From: Atherix ibis
Taxonomy: Eukaryota > Arthropoda > Insecta > Diptera > Athericidae
Length of the DNA: 64,000 nucleotides
Direction: 5' to 3'
Assembly (NCBI GenBank): GCA_958298945.1
Contig: OY282605.1
Location: 114,820,267-114,884,266 of the forward strand
The position numbers were made by a program, and so were the translations under genes. This document shows positions 45,662 to 57,889 of this stretch, piece by piece; position 1 is the stretch's first letter, and the number at the start of each line of letters is the position of its first letter. Below the pieces are notes generated by a model, which had not been told where the DNA came from, did not search any database, and saw only the letters and a program-made list of their open reading frames with translations.

Positions 45662-46705
45662 TACGAGGGTCGTTCAATAAGTCCTTAGAAAAAGATGGAA
45701 AAAAAATGTTTTTTTAAAAAATATTTTTTCATTTTTTAACATAATCCCTTGTAGTATACACTTTCCCAACCGTTTTCCCAAAATGTTTACCCCGTCCAAA
45801 AAATAGGATTTCGGAAGTTCTGCAAAATACTTATCCGTTTAAGCAATGACGTCCTCGTTGGAAGTGAACCGTCCTCCGCCAAGCCATTTCTTCAGATTGG
45901 GGAAAAGAAAATAGTCACTCGGGGCCAAATCTGTGAATAAGCGGGATGCTGCAACAATTCCATTCTCAATTCCACAATTTTGGCCATGGAAACAGCGCAG
46001 GTGTGCACACGCGCATTGTCCTGATGCAAGAGGATTTTTTTCTTCTTCAGGTGGGGGCGTTTCTATTTGATTTCCTTGCTCAACCGTTGCAATAACGACG
46101 CGTAATACGCTCCTGTTATTGTTTTTCCTTTTTCCAAGTAGTCGATAAAAATGATGCCCTGCGAATCCCAAAAGACCGTGGCCATCACCTTGCCGGCCGA
46201 TGGCACAGTTTTTGCCTTCTTCGGAGCCCGTTTACCCTTGAAAATCCACTCTGATGACTGTCTCTTCATTTCTGGAGTGTAGTAGTGTATCCAGGCTTTG
46301 TCCACAGTAACATATCGACGAAGGAATTCGGCAGGATTGCGATGAAAGAGTGCCAACATAGCGTCAGAGTCCACTACACGATTGCGCTTATTCTCCTCTG
46401 AGAGCAAACGCGGCACCCATCTTGCCGAAATTTTTTTCACAGACAATTTTCCATGCAAATTTGAAGCGACTGTACCTTGTAATATGCCCGTGGCCTCAAC
46501 TAATTCGCTCACTTTAATTCGCCGATCGTTCAAAATCAGATCGTGAATTTTGTCGATGATTTCAGGAGTAGACACCTCAACTGGGCGTCCTGAACGATGT
46601 TCATCTTTTGTGGATGAACGGCCACGTTTAAATTCATTCACCCAATTGTAAACCGTCGCAAACACAGGTGCAGATGTACCATGAACTGCATCCAACTCGG
46701 CTTTT
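45662..46705 (-). mobile_element. Irritans-type mariner H1, 5'-truncated
   Basis: The 3' end is intact at a TA (45662-45663) with CGAGGGTCGTTCAATAAGTC, identical to the left end of H2. The 5' end stops at about 46705, so the start codon, first about 25 residues and 5' inverted repeat are missing or decayed beyond recognition. Confidence 0.85.
45741..46695 (-). pseudogene. Himar1-like transposase of H1, broken
   Basis: Reads from MDAVHGTSAPVFATVYNWVN through the HTH domain, GRPVEVSTPEI, WVPRLLSEENKRNRVVDSD and the first Asp (YVTVDKAWIHYY), where the usual DETW has become DKAW. An in-frame TAG follows SKEIK near 46063. Beyond it, ILLHQDNARVHT keeps the second Asp. A 1-bp deletion in the SPDLAPSD stretch (about 45935) then shifts the frame before the third. 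Family members such as Himar1 are about 348 residues. At least three lesions; inactive. Confidence 0.83.
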
Positions 46706-48210
46706 TAAGACAAACCTTCATTATTGAATTGTGCTTTTAATCAAACTTTAATTAAATACCAAAAATTCATTAAAATTTATTGGTTTTCTGTTGTTTTTTT
46801 TTTTTTGAACAAATTTTTCCCTTCAACAAATTCAAATTATTTAGAAAATATTAAATCTTATAAATTTAATATTAAAAACTGCATCTTCAGATCATTAAAG
46901 ATTGCATTATTAATAGCAACAAAGTTTCTTACTGCAGCTTATTAATTAATTATTGCATGAAAAGGTAAGTATTTATGGAATTTAGAAAGTAAGATTTATT
47001 AAATATGAATATTTATCTTCTTAATACATATTTTGATATTATAGTTGGCCAGGAGATATTTTATATAGTAGTTGATTAGTTATTATTTGTATGTGTGTGC
47101 GGCAACTTTGCATTATTTTAGAAATACGAATAGTTTTGATTTGAAATGGAATCTACCAAATCGTAATGGCCTTTCTCCAAATGCCAATCATTGTGTCATC
47201 CCTTGAAAAGTATGCACCTAGGAGTGTCTAATTAGCAGCTAGTTGATTAAAATGATGACTAAATTTCGCGCTTCTGATCACTGTTGTTGTCTATTTTTCG
47301 TTTTCAATTCTGTCAAAGTTTTTTTTCTAGTCTTCAACTAATTTACTTCAACACAAAATAATCAAAAAAAGTCTAGCAGACTCTCTGACGCCATAAATAT
47401 CAGTATTTTGTTCAGAAAACAACACAATCACTTATTGGAATTTCTTGCGCATAGTCTTGATCATTAAAATCCCATTAAAGGGAAAATTATTCACCACACA
47501 AGATCACCTTTTTAGCCAACTTGTTCCCTCCATCGGATTGTATTTTTATTGTAAAGACAACTTATCACTATACATAAACAATATCGGCAAATAAGTACAG
47601 ATATTTGCAGTAGGAAAAAAAATTTTTACATATCCAGTTAAGTACTTATAGTAATGTGTAATTGTTCCGAGTACTGTTCAGTAGGCAAATACATCTTGAT
47701 ATAAGAAAATTACAAGATGCATCATTCTGATTTACTATCGAGATGATGCTATTAAAAATATTATGTGATCGCTCGACTCAATCCTCCATAAGTACGAGTA
47801 TATTGATTTGGAGAAAAAAAATCATATAACAAAAATTGACTATTCGTTAACACAGGGCAACATAACAAAAAAAAAACTCGTAGACATCTAGTTTGACCAT
47901 GTCTACTTTTAGTACACGTAAATGTTGAAGGAAAAAACCCGATCAATTGGTTGAAATGAAGAAACCAGACAGTCCCTAGATGATTTGTTGATAGTGTCGC
48001 TGACGTAGAAAATAACTAAACTTATAAGTAGGAAAAAATGCGCATATATGTTAACTCTATCTAAAGAGAGATTTCCGATAATATTACCGATAATAAATCA
48101 AAACCACCCATAGTATTTTAATTAAATAAAAATATTTACAAAAAAAAAAGCCTATACGCCTAATATGTAAAGTGTTTTACAGGTGGAAATTAAAGAGTTA
48201 CTATTATAAA
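46706..48210. other. No gene recognised
   Basis: AT-rich DNA without recognisable element ends or coding potential. Confidence 0.45.
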
Positions 48211-48921
48211 GGATTATTCAATTTATGCTTCGTAAAGTCAAAATTCACAAAATATATTTAAAAATAAAATTTTCAATAAATTTTTTATTTTAGTATATTT
48301 ATTAAATTTTGCCATTATGTAAAAAAATATAACTGTAATTAAATGCTATCTATGAGATTTCTTGCAGGGCTTGAGCTCTTTGAGATAATTTTTCGCATAT
48401 TTCGGGCCATTTCTTAGTGAATGTTAGTTTTTTAATGATCCAAAATTTAACAATTATCTGCATAAAAATATAATATAATGTTGATTTGCAAAAAAAAAAA
48501 TATCCCAACGCTGCCAAATCTTGAATCTCGATCTTAGAGACCAATTTACATCACTACAATTTTTGGAAATTACATGTCTTCGGCACAGTTTAGCCAAAAT
48601 TTGTGTTTTTTTATAGCTTTCGGTACCTTTTTATTAAAACCATATATAGTGCATAGTAAAATCTTTAAGCTTATGTTAAAAAAATATCAGTTTCCTTAAT
48701 GCTAACAGTTATAAGGAAAAATGAACATTTCTTTTTCTTTTACAAAGAAATATTGACCAATGACACCTTAAGACCAAAATCCATAATTACTTATGGATAA
48801 TTTTGTTAAGCAAAAAATGAGCATCATCTTGAAAACTGATAAATATTATTTGTAAATAACATTTATTTTTAATATCTTCCAAATGCAGCTATATTTTCCA
48901 AACTCTAAAATGGATAATCTG
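48211..48921 (-). mobile_element. Relic A8, old IS630-Tc1-mariner element
   Basis: Left end ggattattcaatttatgctt at 48211 and inverted right end 'ccaaactctaaaatggata' near 48894-48921; 711 bp, nearly the same as A1 and A2. Minus-strand remnants: C-terminal WPEICEKLSQRAQ (48370-48420), a GDVNWSLRSR-like stretch (48525-48560) and a decayed middle block near 48730-48790. Confidence 0.62.
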
Positions 48922-49398
48922 ATAAATTTAGTTTCGAACTAAAAATTTGCATTTCTAAAAGCTGCCGCTTAAGTTAGACATTTGTAGGGTTTATTTTTTT
49001 TCTTCAAATTATCCAATCTGTGCTTTGGAAAGTAAATATAATACTGCGCACTTTGAACTAAGATATAGATATAATTTTTATACAGTTAAATTGGCAAAAC
49101 CTTGCCATTTTGGACAACATATAACACTCTTAAAATAAATACCAAATGACTTCTGGCAGCACTCGGTCTTATTGAGGTAAATTTTTTATGACTTTTTCAC
49201 ACATTTCTAGCTGTAATTCGGACATTACTTGATAGATGTTTATTTTTAAATTGCAGATACAATGACTTTTTATATAGGGTAATTTTACTTTCAGAGCCTC
49301 ATATATGGTAATTTTTTTTTCACGCCACAGAGTTACATATAAGCCTCATCGCTGATGAAAGCCGGTTGTATCAGCACCCAATTAACGTATCTTCTATG

Positions 49399-50343
49399 TA
49401 CGATGTCTGTCTAAAGAGTATCGCGAATTTTGAATTTAGCGGGTTACGTATATTCGATTTTCGTTTTTTTGTGGCGTTATATTGGTGTCTAGAGAGAGTT
49501 AGACACTCATGTCTCTAACTTATACCGACAAGTGCGGCCATTTTGAATGATCAGTTAATTTTTGACAGCTGCTTTCCTTGCACGTGTTTTGGCTCGTCTT
49601 CGATTTTTGCTCAATTTCGACCAAAAACAGCACCGCATTAACATTGCTAAGGAGTTGTTGGACTCTGTCCGCGATGACCCAAATTTGCTCCAGAGGGTTA
49701 TAACTAGTGACGAATCATGGGTTTATGGCCATGACGTGGAAACCAAGGCTCATTCATCCCAATTGAAGCTGCCGCACGAGCCAAGACCCAAAAAAGTTCG
49801 GTCGAATGTAAAAGTTTTGCTTATAGTTTTCTTCGATTGCGGGGGCGTGGTGCATCATGAGTTCTTGCCACAGGGTAGAACGGTCAATAAGGAATATTAC
49901 CTGCGAGTTATGCGAAAGTTGTGCCAAGCAATCCGCCAGAAAGACCCGGATTTGTGGAAGAATAAAAATTGGCTTTTGCACTATTATAACGCCCCTGCTC
50001 ACGCATTGTTGCTTGTACGCGAATTTTTGGCTAAAAACAACACACTAATAATGACACAGCCACCGTATTCCCCAGATCTGGCCCCCTGTGATTTTTTCTT
50101 GTTCCCGAAACTGAAGAGCCCCATGAAAGGACAATGCTACGCTACGATTGAGGAGATAAAGATGGCATCGAAGGAGGAGCTGAACAAGATCACAAAAAAT
50201 AATTTTTTGAAGTGCTTCGAGGATTGGAAAAAACGTTAGCACAAGTGTATAATATCTGGTGGCGATTACTTTGAAGGGGACAAAGTAGATAATCATTAAT
50301 AAATAAATAATTTTTGAGAAATACTTTTTGAACAGACCTTTTA
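49399..50343 (+). mobile_element. Mariner V4, HTH-deleted
   Basis: 945 bp between TA at 49399 and TA at 50342. The left end reads CGATGTCTGTCTAAAGAGTA and the right end finishes with TTTTTGAACAGACCT. Compared with V3, about 360 bp encoding the DNA-binding domain are missing, joined at the same point as in V1 ('ttttgctca' to 'atttcgacc'). It has the original, non-inverted 3' end. Confidence 0.85.
49562..50239 (+). pseudogene. Catalytic-domain-only mariner ORF, V4
   Basis: An uninterrupted 225-codon frame begins in old 5' UTR (MTAAFLARVLARLRFL) and continues through NFDQKQHRINIAKELL, the first Asp (ITSDESWVYG; the usual GDES is SDES), LPQGRTVNKEYYLRVM, the second motif (HYYNAPAH, where the catalytic Asp of HHDNAPAH is Tyr), the third Asp (SPDLAPCDFF) and the C-terminal CFEDWKKR. 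It lacks the HTH domain and one catalytic residue, so it cannot transpose DNA, yet the frame is completely open. Whether this reflects youth or use as a protein cannot be told from sequence alone. Confidence 0.8.
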
Positions 50344-50484
50344 TTTTATACTAAAAATAACTTTCAATATTATAAAATGGCAAATTTAAATTCAAGCAAA
50401 TGTTATCTTAATTGATATATATAATTTTATCATCTATTAAATAATTAGCCTCTACTTTCCAAACTATAAATTATAAAAAATCCT

Positions 50485-51693
50485 GTATTATAAAAAATTT
50501 CTTAATTTTTATAATACAAACATTTTTTTTTATAATAATTATATTCATTGATAATCAGCTCTATAATATCAATTTTACTTAAATTTTATTATAATAATAA
50601 AATGATTAATCTTAAAAATAAAAAAATAATTTATAAAGCGTTATAAATGCAATTTTGATTTATAATACAATATAATTGAAATTTCATATATACAATAATT
50701 TTTATCCTATTAGAACTAGTTAGGCACACTTAGGCAATTTATTAGATACGAATTGTTCAAAACTAATCAGGTCAAAATATCTACTTGAACTACACTTAGA
50801 ATCGATAAATCATACTAATTAACTTGTTCCTGTTCTATGAATAACAATTCACTTACAACCAATATCCGAAGATACATTTACTCATATTTAGAGATGAGAT
50901 CGTTCCATATAAAAAAATATCTATATACAATATATCCTCGTATATCAATACAATAAGATAGAGTAAAGTCAATCATAAAAATATTCGATTTATCTTTCTT
51001 TTCATTTTACTTACACTAATCATTATAAAAAATAAAAAATTAACTTAGCTTTTCGTTGATTAAATCTGACATAAGTGTATAATTGAATGTGATTTATGTG
51101 TTTTAAGTTGCGAACACTTTATCTATTTGCCCAATGTACATAAATTAAAATTAGTTAAAAGATACTAGATGATGGGATGGTGAAAAAAATGCAATTTTTA
51201 TAATCAATTTAATGGATTTAAAATAACGGATTATTTAAACGTCAAACACAACACATGCTTGTCATTGAAACATTTAATCGTATATACTCGTATGTGTTAT
51301 GATCAATTGAATAATAATTTTTTTTTTTCATATAAGGAAAGTGACTAGTTCTTTTTTACATTATCAGATCAGATAAATAAATGCAACTCTTTCAAAAATA
51401 ATTACGATAATTACTATAACCGGACTGATCTAATAAAGCGTGCCATTTTCTATCAAAACATTAAAATCCAATTCAGTATTATTAAATTTTTGGCAATTAA
51501 CTTTTAAAACAAAATCTATTCTATTATATAAATTACGAAAAATTAGTTTCTATCTTCAAAACGATAATTTTCAAGTCATAGAATTTTTTTTATTTTATAG
51601 TTTTTTTTAGAGAATTTTTAAAAATTATCACAAATTTTCTATAATGTTTTTTATATAATATAACTGCGAAAATTCGATTTTATTGCTTTAAAA
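50485..51693. other. No gene recognised
   Basis: Very AT-rich, with no coding or repeat structure identified. Confidence 0.5.
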
Positions 51694-51810
51694 TACGAGG
51701 TCTGCTAAAAAAGTATCGCGAATTTTGAATTTCCGCGGGTTACGTCTCTGACTTATGCCGACAAGTTCGGCCATTTTGAATGTTCAGTTAATTTTTGACA
51801 GCTGATTTGC

Positions 51811-52275
51811 TTGCACGTGTTTTGGCTCGTCTTCGATTTTTACCAAAAACAGCAACGTATTAACATTGCTAAGGAGCTGTTGGACTCAAATTTGCTCCAG
51901 AGGCTCATAACTGGTAACAAATCATTGGTTAATGGTTATGACGTGGAAACCAAAGCTCAATTATCCCAATGGAAGCTGTCGCACGAGCCAAAACCGAAAA
52001 AAGCGGTCGAATGTGAAGGTTTTTCACAGTTTTTTTGATTGCAGGGGCGTGGTGCATCACGAGTTCTTGCCACAGGGTAGAACGGTCAATAAGAATATTA
52101 CCTGCAAGTTATACGCAAGTTGCGTGAGGCAATCCGCCAGAATCTTTTGCACCATGATAACGCCTCTGCTCACGCATCGTTGCTTTTTTTTTGGGCAAAA
52201 ATAATACACTTATAATGCTGCAGCCACCGTATTCCCCAGATCTGGCCCCCTGTGACGTTTTCTTGTTCCCGAAAC
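51811..52275 (+). pseudogene. Mariner transposase debris of V5
   Basis: FYQKQQRINIAKELLDS is joined to LLQRLITGNKSLVNGYDVET (first motif GDES changed to GNKS), then WKLSHEPKPKKA. Deletions of 10-40 bp scatter the rest: RTVNKNITCK out of frame, HHDNASAH near 52150, and PPYSPDLAPCDVFLFPK before the junction. The HTH region is absent. It is the most damaged of the V copies. Confidence 0.75.
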
Positions 52276-52489
52276 AGATTCTTTGATCCATTTTTTGGAA
52301 TGGGCAAAAATCGAAGACGAGCCAAAACACATGCAAGCAAAAAAAATTAACTGAACATTCAAAATGGCCGAACTTGTCGGCATAACTTAAAGACATGCGT
52401 ACCAACATAACGCCACAAAAAATGGAGTATCAAATATACGTAACCCGCGGAAATTTAAAATTCGCGATACTTTTTAAACAGACTTCGTA
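52276..52489 (-). repeat. Inverted copy of a mariner V 5' end
   Basis: A 214-bp reverse complement of a V 5' terminus including the start-codon region (ATG GAT CAA on the minus strand). It is equivalent to 4483-4695 in V1. Confidence 0.82.
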
Positions 52490-55400
52490 TGTGTATGTTC
52501 GTAGATTTTTTAAATTAATATAAAAAATCAATAAAAATAACCAAAGTGAAGTACAATCTATAATTTATTTATAATAATTTATTCTAGCATTAAAAAGAGA
52601 ACAAATGAAAAAGTATTTCATGTAAAAGGATTCTGCGGTAAGAGCAGGATAATCTTGAAAGACAACATATCCCTTCATCTCACTGATTCTATTTATGTCT
52701 TGGCAGGAATAGTCTTTCGTGGAGGCTGATTAATACTATTTGCAATTTTGTTAAATTCCCAGTTAGTAGAAGAAATAGGATCAAGAATAATGAGGCAATC
52801 TGAGTAATGCTAGCCCTAATTGATGGAACTTTAGCGTATTACTTCATACCTCGCCTGTTGCATCAAAAATTTAACTAAGAAACATACTCTTTTCTTCTCT
52901 CAAATTTATACTTACCCTATTTTATTTTTGGAGAAAAATATCCTCTACCCTTTTTCTATATTACGTCCCTACTTATAGACGATCCTTTTATCATTAACAC
53001 GCATTTTCCCTTAAACAATCCCTATGAAGATTCGAAGTTTTGGTTGAGATCAGCGCTGAATATAACGACCGAACTGAGCAGCTTCAGAAAATATGAAACT
53101 GACCCGCATCTTTAAAAGGAAATTTTTTTGTGCAAGAGTTTAATGAGATAGAAAAACTCATAACGTTAACGACGACATCTGCGAGTCGGCATGCGGTATT
53201 TTGCCTCTCAAGGCAGCGTCCTAACATATCAAACTGTGGGCAATCAGAGTTGTTACTCATTAACGTTTAATACTTATTAGAACAGAAATTGTTGCTATAT
53301 TTTTGAATCCATTATGACCATAGAGTGGCGATCGAGGCCCTAATGATAGGCGTAAAGAGAGATCGAGATATTCCCTGCCTTTTGTTTAATAATAAACATT
53401 TCAGACTTTGATGGCTTCCAGGTCATATTGAAATTTTATAAAATTACCGGACAAATTTTCCGGCAAAACTTTCACTCTAACGACAAACATTTACGGTCTA
53501 TATACGACAGGCATCAAACCTCACCTTCCAGCAGCACCTGCTAGAGTCATATTTTTCTCAGAAATCAGTCTGAAATTTTGAGCAAGGAAACTTTTCAGGA
53601 CTAGAATTACTCATATTACACTAACATACAACTTTCCTGTTTGAGAATCAATACTCCATTTTTCCTTACAATTTTCTATATCCTCAGGGACCACTGTACT
53701 ATGTTTGATTTTTTCTCTGGCAGGATTCCACTTATATCAGTGCTAATCGACCCTTCCGCTGTATTACGAAGTTCCTATTTAAAATTCCTAAGCCACCTTG
53801 GACTAACTAAAAAATATATAAACTAAACTCTCATTTTCTGACAATCTCTCTTGTCGCCATAATACAACCTTCACGGTCGTGGTGCTTTTGTTATTCTGTT
53901 AATTAATATAATTATTTTGATTAAAATAATTCATCTTTAAGAATATGTAGAACATGCCAATATATGGTATACACATTTTAATATCGATGTAGTTTTAGGT
54001 TATTTTATAAATAGTTTATTAGAACTACTTATTGGTACCAATCAGCAACTATCTTGCGATCTCAACCAAGCGACTGATCTGATCACGAACAAGAAATTTA
54101 ACCTGCGATTTTGTGACTGGTACGAAAATTTCCACACAATCCAGTGCAATGGGCGATGATTTCGTCATCGTTTGCTGGATCTAATATAATAATTTCCCAA
54201 CCGAACGTCTCGATCAAATTTTATTAAATACGAGTACGTAAAGTCCAATTGCACTGCACCACTTATTCAAACAATCGCACGTTCGATGCTCATTCCATTG
54301 ACTTAATCGGGAAATTCAATTTGATTCGATTCAAATCGATACAGCCACCAACATCCCCTTCCCCTACACCATTACAAAATCGATTAAATACTGAAACACC
54401 TTAATAAGATTTCACAATCGATACTCAACAACCACTCACTGGTTGTCATCTTTTTTGCTGAATTAATATTTATGGGTTTTTTTTTTATTAATGGAGAAGA
54501 TATAAAAACCCAAAGAATTCCTATAAAAAAAAGATCATATTTGCACCAAAAAACTATCTTTCCTAGTTTACTGTTGATGTTACACATATATTCATACTAT
54601 TGAAGATACTAAGGATTTAATTATAACTAAAAATGTTTTTACCACTTCTGCTATTCCTATTCCTATGATGCCTACCACAATATTATCGGTGATCTTCGAG
54701 CTCTACAAATTTATTTGTACACAGAAATGACACCGAATGCGAAGATCATTTGATCAATGGTCTCGACAATCTATAAAGTATACGATTTAGTGTAAAAGCA
54801 CTTACGCAACAATTAATCTTCCAAGTTGTTCAAAAATCTATCCCAAATACGATCATCTTTTCGTGATGCAATCCATGTGTGTGAGAAATCCATGCGTTCC
54901 AGTAAAAAAGTGAAACGCACGACGATGATGAAGGTGACCAAAAAAAAAATCGATAAAACTTTGACGGTAATCTTAATAATGATCATGACAACGATGATCG
55001 CATTCGGAATTATTACGATTGTAATGCCTCCGATCGCCCAACTAGTCCAAATGCTGTACTTGTTTTCCTTTTGCAAGCCATGCACGACTACTTTTTATTT
55101 GAAAATTAACGCTACCTGCAGGCATTTCTGCTACCCATTCAGGACAGTCCAAAGAAGCTGGACTAGTTGTATAGAGAGAGGAAAAAAATTTCTATAATAA
55201 GTAGCAAAGACAAATCAAATGAATGCAAGTGATCGATCGATGCGCAACATCTACTAAAGTTGAAGATGAAATTGCCGATTTCTTAGCATCGTACTTATGT
55301 TGGGTGTAAAATTAACATTTTTTTTGTTCAATCGCACAACGTACGACATTGCAAGGCAGTCTATTAAATTAAAGCCAAACAGTACATGTCCATCTCAAGT

Positions 55401-57889
55401 TTTACACTTAATTGTCGAATATTTTCTCCCTTACGATCAATAGTAGTGTGTGGACACAAAATAATGCCAACTTACTATATGAATCTACTGGAATATCGAA
55501 ACGCATGCTTCTTTCTACGAACAGATCGTCGCAGTAGTGCTGATCATGATGACGATAATAATGATGATCGTGAGTGATGATCGCCTAACAAGATGTTCGA
55601 GTCTTGCAATTCTTTAAGTACGCACGTCAAAGATGGCCGGCCGGTCCAATCCCTCGAGTAATAAATATTGTAGACATTAGAAGTAGGACATTGTCGTCAT
55701 CATCAACTCTGTGGCCGCCATTATTACTTGTCATATCAATATATACACAAGCATACTCGTAGTTTAATTGTACCATTGCACATTTCAAAACGAATTTAAG
55801 AGCAAAAAATGAAGACAAAAAAAAAAAGAAAATTCGCTAAAATCCAATAATCGAATATGTTGCGAATGAATGAATATTCACGAGGGAAACAGACTTTTAA
55901 GGAATGCGAAACGATGCGATTGCATCTAAATCTATATATTGAAATCATTTTAATTGCCTTGATTCTCCTATATTCTAAAAATGGTTACTACAAGTATTAA
56001 AAACAATATTCATCATTATATTATTATCAATAAAATGAGTTTGGATATATTTTCAAAATTATGAGAAAAAAAAAATAGCAATTTCAATGTTTAAAAAAAA
56101 AAAAAAAAAATGTCATTTAAAAAGAATAAAAAAATAAAAAACAAAATATTTTTCATAAAAAAATCGTTGAGTTTTATATTAGAACAGTTTTCCTCAAAAT
56201 ATTTATAACACTTTCACGCTCTGTCAATTGATGTTAAACATTTGACAGGTTTTCAGCCATGATCGATATGCTGTGTGCCGAAAACTGAAATGATTTCCAC
56301 TCTTCCTAGCAATGCTGGAAGAATTCAACTGGAATTTAGCCTTTAGCTCCTTCGTAAGACTCCTTAGGATGTTATCAACAGTATCAAGATGATATCATTT
56401 CAAGGGTTTTTTTGATTTTGGGGAACAAAAATAATTTTAATCGGACTGGATCCAAGTGTCTGCAATTTCCGATCTGACATATATAACCCTTCTCCTAAAC
56501 CTTTCAAAGACAAGATTGAAACTAGTACTGCATGTCTAGGAAGGACTATTGGAAAAGCTTTTTGAAACCACACTGAGGGGGGAATTTTGCTAGTGTTGCC
56601 AGATTGCCGTCAGTCTCTATACCACACCTCGTATATATGCAGAATAGTTCATTTTGCTACCAGCCAAATTCGAAATTTCAAAAATATTTATAGTAAAATA
56701 AAAATCTAATGAAAATAATATAATTTTTAATAACTGGAAAAAATAAAACTATTGTAAATGCTTTCTCCATTATTAGTTGAAAAAACTGGAAAAAAATAAC
56801 TATTACTTCAACAACAACAACAAAAAAAGTACTTAAATTACCGCCTAATAGTTTTTTTTTTTTATTGTAAATGACTTAAGAAACTTTCTCATTATAATGA
56901 CCAGTAAATGAATATACGTTAAAGTAAAATGAAAACACCTCTTCATCGAGAAATTCTATAATTATATTTTATACTTCTTGATGCAATGGAATATACATTT
57001 ACAGAGAAAAAAATCCAACACATACAAAATCCTCGTAATTTTTTTGTATAAATGACAAAAGGTGGGAAGTGTGATTCTCTAATTTTACACCTTACAATTT
57101 GTACAATCTGCCCAAGTAATGATTCCTCACAGTGACTTTGATTGATTATAGTTTATCAGTTGTATAGAATAACCTTGCACTAGTAATTATCAAGCCACTT
57201 AAAGCAATTAGCAACCCGATAATTTACGTATTGTCTGTTAACAATATTTGTAGTGTATTTGATGAAACTGCCATAAAGTATTTTACCAAGTTAACTTTTA
57301 GTGTGCTGAAATTTGACGCTATTAAAACTGTACTATTTGTTTAAAAACTCAAAATATTAACTGGTCGAAAACCTGCGTTTCACTATCGTCACGTATTCCG
57401 CATTTTCTTGAATATCCCATTTACGATTTTCTAAAACAAATCTCTTCTAACACCTAATCTAAAAGACGTTGATCCTGCATTTCTTCGTTAATTTCTGAAC
57501 TAGAAAGAGAACCATGGACGCTTTCTCTTAATTTCCAAGCCTCTATTTCACATCCTTATTGAAACCCGTGATTAGGAGAGGAGTTGACAGACACGGTTCT
57601 CCATGACCATACAATATCCTTTGCAGTCATCCAGCTTATTGGTGGTGAATATTGTGAAGTGTGGAATCTTACCAAATAAAAGTTTTCCTTTTCATGGCGC
57701 ACTGTAAGCACTTAAAACGGCAGTCGAGATTGCGATCAATTCCCAAAACCCTACAGTATACCAATTTTTATCGATACCTGGCGGTCTTGGAAGCTATTCG
57801 TTATACTAAGGTGAAAATAATCGAAAAACAAAGTCTGGGACTTCAACCCACTTAAATCACCTTATTTTATATCTCCCTAGGGAATCGCC
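52490..57889. other. No gene recognised over 5.4 kb
   Basis: Mixed composition; GC-richer at 53000-53850, 54100-55200 and 56250-56650. Frames present: 53641-53826 (plus), 54826-55197 (plus) and 54813-55085 (minus), unrecognised. An A18 run sits near 56090. The largest block in the window without an identified element. Confidence 0.4.
54813..55085 (-). CDS. Hydrophobic ORF of unknown nature
   Basis: The minus-strand frame of about 90 codons holds two strongly hydrophobic stretches (IGGITIVIIPNAIIVVMIII and VLSIFFLVTFIIVVRFTFLL) followed by a charged tail ending FLNNLED and a stop. The hydrophobic part comes from ATC/GAT-rich sequence, which yields Ile, Val and Met in this frame by composition, and there is no ATG at the 5' end. 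It could be part of a membrane-protein exon but is more likely chance; the opposite strand is open as well (54826-55197). Confidence 0.12.
   Translation of the reverse strand: MHGLQKENKYSIWTSWAIGGITIVIIPNAIIVVMIIIKITVKVLSIFFLVTFIIVVRFTFLLERMDFSHTWIASRKDDRIWDRFLNNLED

Larger units (their letters stand above)
49008..50484 (-). mobile_element. Relic A9 carrying a nested mariner
   Basis: Left end attatccaatctgtgctttg at 49008 and inverted right end 'actttccaaactataaatta' at 50455-50474. Minus-strand C-terminal remnant VMSELQLEMCEKVIKN at 49190-49240 and a SDEAYM fragment at about 49340. Mariner V4 (49399-50343) is inserted between the coding remnant and the right end. Only 87 bp separate A8 from A9. 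Confidence 0.65.
51694..52489 (+). mobile_element. Mariner V5, second foldback derivative
   Basis: 796 bp between TA at 51694 and TA at 52488. Left end CGAGGTCTGCTAAAAAAGTA; the right end is its inverted match. The interior is V-type transposase debris (NIAKELLDS, WKLSHEP, LPQGRTVNK, PPYSPDLAPCD) with several deletions. From 52276 onward the element is the reverse complement of a V 5' end. The junction (after 'ttcccgaaac') is the same base as in V1. Confidence 0.82.

Noticed and set aside
53000..53830. Non-LTR retrotransposon tail
   Set aside because: A C-terminal-like stretch (53641-53826) was considered, but no zinc motif, RT block or poly(A) tail is visible.
54826..55197. 123-codon plus-strand frame opposite the hydrophobic minus-strand frame
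   Set aside because: Open on both strands owing to GAT/ATC-rich sequence. The lysine- and methionine-rich reading has no domain.
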